DNA of 64,000 nucleotides from assembly GCF_022538055.1 (NCBI RefSeq), contig NZ_JAKZAM010000007.1:62001-126000 (forward strand). The letters run 5' to 3'. Position 1 is the stretch's first letter. Every line of letters begins with the position of its first letter. This document shows, piece after piece, positions 17,932-25,761 of the stretch. The stretch is from Cognataquiflexum nitidum (GTDB lineage Bacteria; Bacteroidota; Bacteroidia; Cytophagales; Cyclobacteriaceae). Position numbers and translations under genes: made by a program. The notes below the pieces were generated by a model that was not told the DNA's origin, ran no database searches, and saw only the letters and a list, made by a program, of their open reading frames with translations.

Positions 17932-19629
17932 TTAAAATGATTTTGGTTTCTTAGTAGCATTCATTGGAAAGCTTCCGAATTCAGAAAGAGAAAGGTTTCC
18001 GGATATTTGATCTCCGCTTACTTCTCCGCTAACATTCACTACCAAAGACATTCCTCCTGCAGCCACATCAAATGAAAAAGATAAATTAGTACCGGAAAGG
18101 CTTATGTTTTTCATTTCAGAACTTGCTTGGCCTCCTCCCGCAGGATTGTCATAGGTGATGGTTCCCTTGTAGGAATCCCCTTCTTTTTTGATTTCCAGGG
18201 TTCCTGATGAACTTCCTGCCGGTGTATCAGAAGTATATTCCCAAAATCCATCAATGGCCACAGACCCATTGCTACCATTCTTTTCTCCACTACCGTTTTT
18301 CTTTGCTTTCACTTCGTAGTCATACATAAAGCCGTCGGCCACAACATGCTTAACCTGAGCTTCCTCGTCGAGCAATGGAGCAGTCAAGATGACCATATTC
18401 GCTAACTTTCCTTTTTCCAAAGTCCCGGCAAACTTTTGAATGCCTAGAATATTGGCGTTATTTATGGTGAGTGCTGCCAAGGCAGTATTTTCTGTCAATC
18501 CATTTTCAGCCATCACCCGAAGATTCTTGAAAGTGTCCCCGCTTTTAGCTCCCATAGATGTAAATCCAAATGGTATACCTGCTTCTTCTAAAAATGAGGC
18601 CTGCTTCAATATGTTATGATAAGCATCCTGAATTCTTTTTGTTCTTGCCTGCATTTCTTCAGACAATTCTTCCATTTTGGCTTTGGTAACTTTGTCATCC
18701 GGTAATTTAAGTGAAAGCAATACGTTGGCATTTGCTGCTTTTATTTCATTAGTAACCTTCTCTACATTGGATACGCCGACCAAAATAAGCCTGAATCCAT
18801 TTTCTTTCTGTAGAGATAAGGCCCTTCTGATTTCGATGTCGTCAGATACTTCAAACAGAACAGGAATATTTTTGTCTACTACCGGGTATAGCGCTTCGTA
18901 AGTCTTGTTGATTTCAGGTCTGTTAAGTCCTGCATTTGAGGCAAAAAGTTTGCTATGTCGAGAAGACAGCTCAGTATTTTTATAGACATCCCTGAATTTT
19001 GCCATAATTCCTAGAGGGGTCCCCGGATAAGCCCTAGAACTTCCTCTTGCACCTTGAAATCTTACTGCCAAAGCTGAATTTTGTGATAAAATATTAGTAG
19101 AAGATTGGTTGCCAAAAACTACAACTGCTGTTTTTCCGGATATCATGCCGCCTTCAGGTACTATCTGTGCTATGGTAAAACCACTCTTTCTCCAATCATA
19201 AATCTGATTGTTTTTGTTGTCATAAACATCCATCACATTTCTCCAAGGGGTAATTCCTGCCATTTCATCAGAGGGATTGGCAGGGTTATAGTTGGAAGGC
19301 TTTTCAGGGTCTGCAAATTTTCCAACTCCGGCAGTGCTTGCTCCGTCGATAAATCCTGGATAGATAAATAAAGAGTCAGCCAGTATCACCTGTGCCTCTC
19401 TAGGGATGTTGACGTTGGTACCTACTGCTTCGATCAGGCCGTTTTTGATCAAAATCGTACCGTTAGTAATGGTTTTTCCCGGGGTTGTGGTGATTGTGGC
19501 ATTCTTAATCGCTATGGTTCCGGTTACTCTTTTCTCTCCACTCGGATCGCTTTGCGCCTTGATATTTTGAAAAGAAAGAAATAAAGCCAAAACCAATACA
19601 TATTTGAATGCCTGAATCTTAGGGTTCAT
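17932..19629 (-). CDS. Amidohydrolase-like protein lacking metal ligands, with extra C-terminal domain (paralogue 1)
   Basis: A 565-residue exported protein (signal ending NIKA); ATG at 19629 or 19635. The barrel frame is clear (TNGTILIKNGLIEAVGTNV, LEKGKLANMVILTAPL), but the HxH site reads YPGFIDGASTAG and the later ligands read VLFEVSDDIE and LILVGVSNVE, so it should not bind the usual metals. After a low-complexity linker (KKNGSGEKNGSNG) comes a beta-rich domain of about 100 residues (GFWEYTSDTPAGSSSGTLEI to the end) seen in neither sister. First gene of the three-gene operon, opposite the exopolysaccharide operon. Confidence 0.85.
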   Translation of the reverse strand: MNPKIQAFKYVLVLALFLSFQNIKAQSDPSGEKRVTGTIAIKNATITTTPGKTITNGTILIKNGLIEAVGTNVNIPREAQVILADSLFIYPGFIDGASTAGVGKFADPEKPSNYNPANPSDEMAGITPWRNVMDVYDNKNNQIYDWRKSGFTIAQIVPEGGMISGKTAVVVFGNQSSTNILSQNSALAVRFQGARGSSRAYPGTPLGIMAKFRDVYKNTELSSRHSKLFASNAGLNRPEINKTYEALYPVVDKNIPVLFEVSDDIEIRRALSLQKENGFRLILVGVSNVEKVTNEIKAANANVLLSLKLPDDKVTKAKMEELSEEMQARTKRIQDAYHNILKQASFLEEAGIPFGFTSMGAKSGDTFKNLRVMAENGLTENTALAALTINNANILGIQKFAGTLEKGKLANMVILTAPLLDEEAQVKHVVADGFMYDYEVKAKKNGSGEKNGSNGSVAIDGFWEYTSDTPAGSSSGTLEIKKEGDSYKGTITYDNPAGGGQASSEMKNISLSGTNLSFSFDVAAGGMSLVVNVSGEVSGDQISGNLSLSEFGSFPMNATKKPKSF

Positions 19630-19881
19630 AATCATATTGTTTGCTTGAAATGGTGGAAATATTCAATTGGTAAGCTAACAAAAGAAAATTTTTCAAAAAA
19701 AATTTATTTTTTTTAAAACCCATAAACGGTTAGGAACGGCAAATATTTTTTTATGTAATACATTTTACTCCTATTGTATTTTTTCATAGAAATTTTTCAA
19801 TTTTTCGAGAGTTTCAAAGCTTGTTTTTTTATTTTTTTTACTTCTATATTTAAACTCTTATCACCCAAAAGATTGAAAAAA

Positions 19882-20244
19882 ATGAAAAATATCCTAATTA
19901 TTGAGGACGATAGACTGATATCCAGTTTGTTGAATTTTAGACTAAAAAAGGATGGATACCACGTCACAACTGCTGAGGACGGATTGACAGGAATGGATGC
20001 CATCGATGCCTCTGAACCCGATCTTATCATAACCGATGTGATGATTCCTTTCAAAACAGGTATCGAAATCATCAACCATGCGAAGAAGGTTTATCCCAAA
20101 GTGCCAATCATTGTTTTAAGCTCCCTTGGAGAAGAGGAAAGCACTGTTATGGAAGCTTTTAATTTAGGTGTATCTGACTTTGTTCCAAAACCTTTTAATC
20201 CTAATGAGCTCGCAGTGCGTGTTCGCAGATTAATCAATAACTAA
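19882..20244 (+). CDS. Stand-alone response regulator receiver protein
   Basis: A 120-residue single CheY-like domain without output domain. The key residues are present: acidic pair in LIIEDDRL, phosphoacceptor Asp in LIITDVMIPFKTG (about residue 52), Ser in IVLSSLGEEE and Lys in VPKPFNPNEL. I chose the ATG at 19882. The upstream-extended frame from 19774 encodes a phenylalanine-rich run unlike any receiver. It is the first gene of a five-gene run with a polysaccharide synthase, only 5 bases before the next gene, so it probably signals to that membrane protein by contact rather than by binding DNA. No histidine kinase lies nearby. Confidence 0.9.
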   Translation: MKNILIIEDDRLISSLLNFRLKKDGYHVTTAEDGLTGMDAIDASEPDLIITDVMIPFKTGIEIINHAKKVYPKVPIIVLSSLGEEESTVMEAFNLGVSDFVPKPFNPNELAVRVRRLINN

Positions 20245-20249
20245 ATGAG

Positions 20250-21842
20250 ATGAATCGATCGGGCAGGCGGTATTTGCAAAAGTTGCTGCCGCTACTTTTA
20301 TTGTTAATTTTTCCGATTGTCTACTCATATGCACAGGATTCTTTAAGGCTTAAGGTGGAATCCCGACTTTTTGAGGTTTCCCAAGAAATCACAGGTCTTT
20401 CTTTTATTTTTCGGATTAAGGAAAATGAAGAAGACCTTTCAGTTTTTTCCTTAAAGCAATCTGCCCGCAAGGGAGAATGGGTTTCTGACACGCTTTCCGA
20501 CTATAATACTGCTGCCAAGCTAAGGGATACAGTCACTTTGACTTTAGGAAATGAAGGGGAAATAAGTTTTTTGATTTTCGGCAAAGAGGCGGAGGTTGAA
20601 CCTACTTACGAGTTTTTGGAAAACATGGTTCGAAACGAGCTTTTGTTGCCAAATGATGTGATGGAAAATCAGGGTTTTGAGGAAGGGACACTTTTGGTAC
20701 TGGCTTCCAAAGTTCCGTTTACACCTTATTATAAGTTAAAAACCAAGATATTGAATGACACAAAAATGTTGCTTTTGATATCTACCCTTTTCTTATTTTT
20801 GATTGCATCGGTGATCTTGGTTTCCATCATGTATGTGGTCAAAGTCCGGAAAGGAAAAAGGGATTCTCTAACCCTAAAATTCAAAGAATTGAGTTTTGAA
20901 CCAATTTCAAATCTGCTTTTCGAACATACTTTGGAGGAATTGCAAGGGTTTGACAGAAAGAAATTAGAAAGTTTTTTTCCTGTTGACCATTTAAAAAATA
21001 AACTTTTTAAAGATGTCATGATCATGGAAATCATTAGCCTCAACAAAAACATGAAAGGTGATTTCAAATCTAAGCTGAAGATAATTTATCGAAAACTTGG
21101 TTTGGATATACATTCTGTCAATAAACTTTCCTCAAAAAAATGGGATGTCATCACTTCTGGAATAGTTGAAATCAACGAAATGGACGTGGTGGAGGCTGTA
21201 GAAAAAGTCAAGAAATTTGCAGGATCAGAGAATTTTAATGTCAGGACCAATGCCGTAGCGACTCTTTTGAACATCTCCAACGATCCTGAGCTTAAGGTCT
21301 TAGTAAATCAAGATTACCCTCTGTCCAAGTGGCAGCAAATGGTTTATTTTAGAATTATCAAATTTATCAACAACAGCCACGAAAAAGTAAGGGTTGATTT
21401 TTTATTTGAATCCAAAAATGAATCTGTACGGGTTTTTGGATATAAACTTGTCAGGTACCTTGGACTGTTTGAATTGCTTGATATTCTTTTGAATAAGTAT
21501 AGGGAGGCTTCTACTACTGAAAAGCTGGAAATGATAAAGTGCTTTGATGCATTTAGTTACCAAGACGCCCTTGACCTCCTTCACAGGGATTTGTTCACAA
21601 ATGAAAAGGCATTGTTTTTGGGAATTGTTTCGGTTTTGCAAAACATCGGCAATCCAATTTCAGAAGTTATTTTGTTGGAAAAACTAAATACAAGTTTGGA
21701 TTTTGAATCCAAAAAGGCAGTAATGCAAACCCTAAATGCTTTAAATCCTGATGAATTGGCATCTTTGAACGCCAAATCTCAAGACCTAGAAGTCAACCAG
21801 ATTTTTGATCATCTTATGGATCCCGTATTGATTAATGTATAA
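20250..21842 (+). CDS. Membrane-anchored HEAT-like helical repeat protein
   Basis: A 530-residue protein: signal peptide (to about 29, SYA), a periplasmic domain of about 140 residues, one membrane helix (about 173-197, LLLISTLFLFLIASVILVSI), then a cytoplasmic helical part with HEAT-like repeats (FNVRTNAVATLLNISNDPEL, ESVRVFGYKLVRYLGLFELL). No enzyme motif is seen. Its position between a receiver protein and a glycosyltransferase, with an 8-base overlap into the latter, suggests an adaptor that passes the receiver's signal to the synthase. That role is inferred; the family is not one I can name. Confidence 0.75.
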   Translation: MNRSGRRYLQKLLPLLLLLIFPIVYSYAQDSLRLKVESRLFEVSQEITGLSFIFRIKENEEDLSVFSLKQSARKGEWVSDTLSDYNTAAKLRDTVTLTLGNEGEISFLIFGKEAEVEPTYEFLENMVRNELLLPNDVMENQGFEEGTLLVLASKVPFTPYYKLKTKILNDTKMLLLISTLFLFLIASVILVSIMYVVKVRKGKRDSLTLKFKELSFEPISNLLFEHTLEELQGFDRKKLESFFPVDHLKNKLFKDVMIMEIISLNKNMKGDFKSKLKIIYRKLGLDIHSVNKLSSKKWDVITSGIVEINEMDVVEAVEKVKKFAGSENFNVRTNAVATLLNISNDPELKVLVNQDYPLSKWQQMVYFRIIKFINNSHEKVRVDFLFESKNESVRVFGYKLVRYLGLFELLDILLNKYREASTTEKLEMIKCFDAFSYQDALDLLHRDLFTNEKALFLGIVSVLQNIGNPISEVILLEKLNTSLDFESKKAVMQTLNALNPDELASLNAKSQDLEVNQIFDHLMDPVLINV

Positions 21843-23295
21843 TTTACTTTTGGACATATTGGTTGAGGTTTTTGGGATACTGTTTTTGGTATACAGTTTT
21901 TCGATCATTTTATTTTACCTCATCATGACGGTGCTTTCAGCATTGGAAATGAGTGACCATCTCAAGAAAAATAAATTTGCAGACTACAAAGATGTCATCA
22001 CCAGTCCTGTAACCCCGGGGATTTCGGTCATTGCCCCTGCTTTCAATGAAGGGCAAAACATAGTTCAGAATGCCAAAAGTCTTCTTACACTGCATTATGG
22101 TAAATATGAGGTGATCATCGTCAATGACGGATCCAAAGATGATTCACTTCAAAAGATGATTGAAAGTTTTGATCTGGTAAAGACCAAATATGCCTATTAC
22201 AAACATGTCGAAACCGGTATTATCAGGGGCGTCTACAAGTCCACAAACCCTTCTTACGCTAAACTCACCCTGGTTGACAAAGAAAATGGGGGTAAGGCTG
22301 ATGCCCTCAATGCCGGTATCAATATCGCAGCCTTTGAAATTATTGCCTGTATCGATGTGGATTGTATACTTTCCAGTGACTCCCTTATCAGAATGGTGAG
22401 ACCATTTATGGAAGAAACCAATAGAAAGGTAATCGCAGTAGGTGGCGTTATTGGAGTTGCAAATAATTGTCAGGTAAAAGACGGTACAGTAACTGAATAT
22501 CGAGTTCCGGAAACACTATTGGGAAGGTTTCAGGTTATTGAATATTTCCGGGCTTTTTTGATGGGTCGAATGGCCTGGACCCGGATTAACGGCTTGATGC
22601 TTATATCGGGCGCTTTTGGTTTTTTTAACAAAGAACTGGTTCTTAAAGTAGGCGGATATTTCCCCAAAACGGTAGGTGAAGATATGGAGCTTGTCGTCAG
22701 GATGAGGAGGTATATGGAGGAAACGGGTCAAAAATACAAAGTAGGATTTGTACCGGACCCCTTGTGCTGGACTGAAGTACCGGAATCAGAAACCATCCTT
22801 TCCAAGCAGAGAAACAGGTGGATGAGAGGTACAATTGAGACTCTTCAGCTTCACAAAAAGATAAAGATGGATCCAAAATACGGGGTTTTGGGCTTGGTTT
22901 CATACCCCTATTGGTCAATATTTGAAAAGGCGGGCCCTATCATCGAGATGGCGGGTTTCTTATATACGTTTTATATGATTTTCACAGGGGATATCAACGC
23001 TTTGTATTTTATTGGCCTTTTTGGATTGATGTACGTGTTTTCAGTGATGATTTCCTCATTCAGTATTTTGTATGAGGGAGTGGCTTACAATAATTACAAA
23101 GACAAAACTGACCTCAATAAATTGATGAAGACAGTCTTGTTGGAGCCTTTTCTGATCCATCCCAAAATCATCCTTTGGGGGCTTAGGGGACATTGGCACT
23201 TTATCAAAGGTAAAGGCGGATGGGGGGAAATGATCAGGACTGGATTCAAAAAGGCCGAGGATAAGAAAAAAATCAAATCACCTATTCAGCTTTAA
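21835..23295 (+). CDS. Processive family-2 glycosyltransferase (polysaccharide synthase)
   Basis: A 486-residue inner-membrane enzyme. One or two N-terminal helices (about 8-38) are followed by a cytoplasmic GT-A domain: ISVIAPAFNEGQNIV, EVIIVNDGSKDDS (about 92-104), the DxD-like IACIDVDCIL, the acceptor/base region VGEDMELVVRMRR and the processivity motif QRNRW near residue 323. C-terminal helices then form a translocation channel. This is the layout of the PgaC/hyaluronan/cellulose synthase class, so it should both polymerise and export a glycan. The sugar cannot be deduced. No PilZ domain is fused to it. Confidence 0.88.
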   Translation: MYNLLLDILVEVFGILFLVYSFSIILFYLIMTVLSALEMSDHLKKNKFADYKDVITSPVTPGISVIAPAFNEGQNIVQNAKSLLTLHYGKYEVIIVNDGSKDDSLQKMIESFDLVKTKYAYYKHVETGIIRGVYKSTNPSYAKLTLVDKENGGKADALNAGINIAAFEIIACIDVDCILSSDSLIRMVRPFMEETNRKVIAVGGVIGVANNCQVKDGTVTEYRVPETLLGRFQVIEYFRAFLMGRMAWTRINGLMLISGAFGFFNKELVLKVGGYFPKTVGEDMELVVRMRRYMEETGQKYKVGFVPDPLCWTEVPESETILSKQRNRWMRGTIETLQLHKKIKMDPKYGVLGLVSYPYWSIFEKAGPIIEMAGFLYTFYMIFTGDINALYFIGLFGLMYVFSVMISSFSILYEGVAYNNYKDKTDLNKLMKTVLLEPFLIHPKIILWGLRGHWHFIKGKGGWGEMIRTGFKKAEDKKKIKSPIQL

Positions 23296-23305
23296 TTATT
23301 AGGTT

Positions 23306-24547
23306 ATGAGAAATTTTACAACATTATTTTTTTATGGTATCCTCATTTTGGTAGTGGCACAGCCAAAATCAGGATGGGCACAGGAAACTTTTGACCCGGA
23401 TATGCTTTATCAAGATGCCCGAAAGTTAATTTTGGAAGGAAAAAGAGGGGAGGGAAGGACTATCCTTTCTAAAATTTTGGGAAAATATCCGGAGTATGGA
23501 GATGTTCTGATTTTGATGGGAAGGTCTTATGCTTGGGATGGCAAATATGATTCAGCGGCTATTTATTTTGAAAAGGCGTTGTCAACAAGTCCGACATATG
23601 AAGATGCTTATATCGCTTACATTGACGATTTATTTTGGAGCGAAAATTATGAAAGGGCTGAGGCTGTTATTGGAATGGGACTAGAAAAAATCGGTCCACA
23701 ATCCATGGCTTTGAAGTACAGGTCCTCAAGACTGTATTATTATAAAGAGGATTACAAGACAGCAATCAAAATTGCCAATGAGGTGTTTGCCAAAGCACCA
23801 AAAACAGAAGGTCTGCTTGGATATATCGAAACCCTGAGAAGAAAGACACGAATCAACGCTGCCGGTGCTACATATGATTATGACTACTTTTATGGCGACC
23901 TAAGTCCATGGAATACTTACACAGTCTATGGACGAACCCACACGGATTTTACAGGTTCACTGATAGCAAGGGTAACACATTCCGAGAGATTTGATGGAAG
24001 AGGCAGCCAAGCAGAATTGGAGGCTTTTCCTTCATTGGGCAAAAATAAATACGGGTATTTCAATGTGGGATACTCGCAGTCTTCATTTTTTCCAAAATTC
24101 AGGTTTGGGTCAAGTATATTTTGGAACCTTCCAAAAGCTTACGAATTAGAAGCAGGATACAGATTGCTCCAATTTTCTGATGTCACCCACATCATTACAG
24201 GTTCTGCCGGAAAGTATATCAGCAATTGGTGGCTTAATCTCAGGCTTAACTTCATTCCGGGGAAAAGTGGCTCTTCCAGCAGTGCCAACTTTCAGACGAG
24301 GTATTATTTCCGTGGACCGGAAGATTTCTTTAGCATTCAGCTCTCTACGGGTGTTTCACCTGATGAGGAAACCCGTGATTTTCAATCCCAATTACTAAAT
24401 TCCTACAGGGCCCGCTTAGGATACCAGCACCTTTGGACATCTAGGTGGATGGGCTTTGGGTTTGTGGGCTATTCAAGGGATGAAATTTCTGAAAGTCAAT
24501 TCCGTAATAACCTCAATGTTTCGATAGGTACTGAATTCAGGTTTTGA
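23306..24547 (+). CDS. TPR plus outer-membrane beta-barrel protein, YaiO-like
   Basis: A 413-residue protein: signal peptide (to about 25, GWA), three to four TPR-like repeats (about 30-180, e.g. LILMGRSYAWDGKYDSAAIY), then a barrel of about 230 residues ending in aromatic FRF, as expected for BAM insertion. It matches YaiO-family proteins, encoded in Escherichia coli near the glycosyltransferase gene yaiP. By analogy with PgaA it would be the outer-membrane exit port for the polymer of the upstream synthase. It starts 10 bases after that gene and overlaps the next by 1 base (TGATG). Confidence 0.85.
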   Translation: MRNFTTLFFYGILILVVAQPKSGWAQETFDPDMLYQDARKLILEGKRGEGRTILSKILGKYPEYGDVLILMGRSYAWDGKYDSAAIYFEKALSTSPTYEDAYIAYIDDLFWSENYERAEAVIGMGLEKIGPQSMALKYRSSRLYYYKEDYKTAIKIANEVFAKAPKTEGLLGYIETLRRKTRINAAGATYDYDYFYGDLSPWNTYTVYGRTHTDFTGSLIARVTHSERFDGRGSQAELEAFPSLGKNKYGYFNVGYSQSSFFPKFRFGSSIFWNLPKAYELEAGYRLLQFSDVTHIITGSAGKYISNWWLNLRLNFIPGKSGSSSSANFQTRYYFRGPEDFFSIQLSTGVSPDEETRDFQSQLLNSYRARLGYQHLWTSRWMGFGFVGYSRDEISESQFRNNLNVSIGTEFRF

Positions 24548-25761
24548 TGGGTAATTTTCTTAACAAATATTTCTCTGTTGAATTCCGCGTTTTTTTTCGG
24601 GGATTTTTGGTTGTGTCGTTTATTTTTATCCTAATCCCTTTGACAAGTATGCTGGTTTGGTACTTGATTCCGGCTGCTTCCATGGGGGTGGTGGTCTTTG
24701 ACAAAACTGTTCCCAGCCAAAACTTCCAAGAACACCAATCCCTGCATTGGCTGCTCAACCATTTCAAGTTCACGAAAAGTGATGGCAATATTTTTGACGA
24801 GTCAAAAGATTATTTTGGGTTTTTCCCTGCAAAGGAAAAAGGCGAATATAAAATCGAGGATCTTTCAGGGCAGACTGAATCGCAAAAACAAAGGGTTCTT
24901 GATCAAACCAGTCTCGTTTATTTTGCGGATACTTACGGCGTATATGAAAATGACCTGAGAGAAGAACCTTCTCCATTGCCTTCAAAGAAAATTTATGGAG
25001 GAATGGATACTATGGACCTGAAATTTCTAAAGCAAGCCTATGATGCAGAAATCGACATCATTGCTGAATTCAACACCATTGCAAGTCCCACAAAAAAAGA
25101 GGTCAGGAGAGATTTTGAGGAGCTTGCCGGTATCAAGTGGACAGGATGGATAGCACGGTATTTTGATGAACTAGATACGATGTTGAATGATGAACTCCCG
25201 CCTTGGTTGGTAGCGAACTACAGACGGCAGCATCAGGAAATGTGGGATTTTTCAGGGCCGGCTATGGTTTTTTTGCATGAAAACGGACAGATTGAAATCC
25301 TGAAGGATGAGGTGGAGGTAAAAAATACGGTACCCAATATTATGTCAAGCCTCAAAAGCCAAAAAGCTTATGGAATTCCTGAGATAGTGAAATATCCCTA
25401 TTGGATCGATATCATTTTTGTAAGTAGGGATTATGAGGTTATTTCATACTATGACCTTGCCCCTACAGAGGCAGGTATTAAAAAACTTAGCGAATTGGGC
25501 TTGCCAAGGTATTTTCCTGCAGTGGTGATGAAGAAAAATGGTGCCGGAAGATTCTACTATTTTTGTGGTGACTTTGCTGATAATCCTGTTTCTGGAATTT
25601 TATTTAATTTTTATGGAATAGAAAAACTCTGGAGGATGTTCCTGCATTCAGAAGATTATTCTCAACGCAACAGTTTCTTCTGGAATTTCTATTATCCTTT
25701 GATGGGCAATATCCTAAATGATACTTATCAGCGGAATGAAATCAGCAAAAAACCAAATTAA
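24547..25761 (+). CDS. Membrane-anchored protein of unknown family in the exopolysaccharide operon
   Basis: A 404-residue protein from the ATG overlapping the previous stop. A strong N-terminal helix (about 14-42, LVVSFIFILIPLTSMLVWYL) anchors a large, probably periplasmic domain. Notable segments are EHQSLHWLLNHFKF, VYFADTYGVYENDL, KIYGGMDTMDLKFL, DIIAEFNTIASPT and KWTGWIARYFDELD. Acidic/aromatic motifs after strand-like stretches suggest an enzyme fold, perhaps glutamine-amidotransferase-like, but I recognise no family. In comparable loci this slot holds a polymer-modifying enzyme (deacetylase or hydrolase). Its stop overlaps the convergent gene by 4 bases. Confidence 0.75.
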   Translation: MGNFLNKYFSVEFRVFFRGFLVVSFIFILIPLTSMLVWYLIPAASMGVVVFDKTVPSQNFQEHQSLHWLLNHFKFTKSDGNIFDESKDYFGFFPAKEKGEYKIEDLSGQTESQKQRVLDQTSLVYFADTYGVYENDLREEPSPLPSKKIYGGMDTMDLKFLKQAYDAEIDIIAEFNTIASPTKKEVRRDFEELAGIKWTGWIARYFDELDTMLNDELPPWLVANYRRQHQEMWDFSGPAMVFLHENGQIEILKDEVEVKNTVPNIMSSLKSQKAYGIPEIVKYPYWIDIIFVSRDYEVISYYDLAPTEAGIKKLSELGLPRYFPAVVMKKNGAGRFYYFCGDFADNPVSGILFNFYGIEKLWRMFLHSEDYSQRNSFFWNFYYPLMGNILNDTYQRNEISKKPN

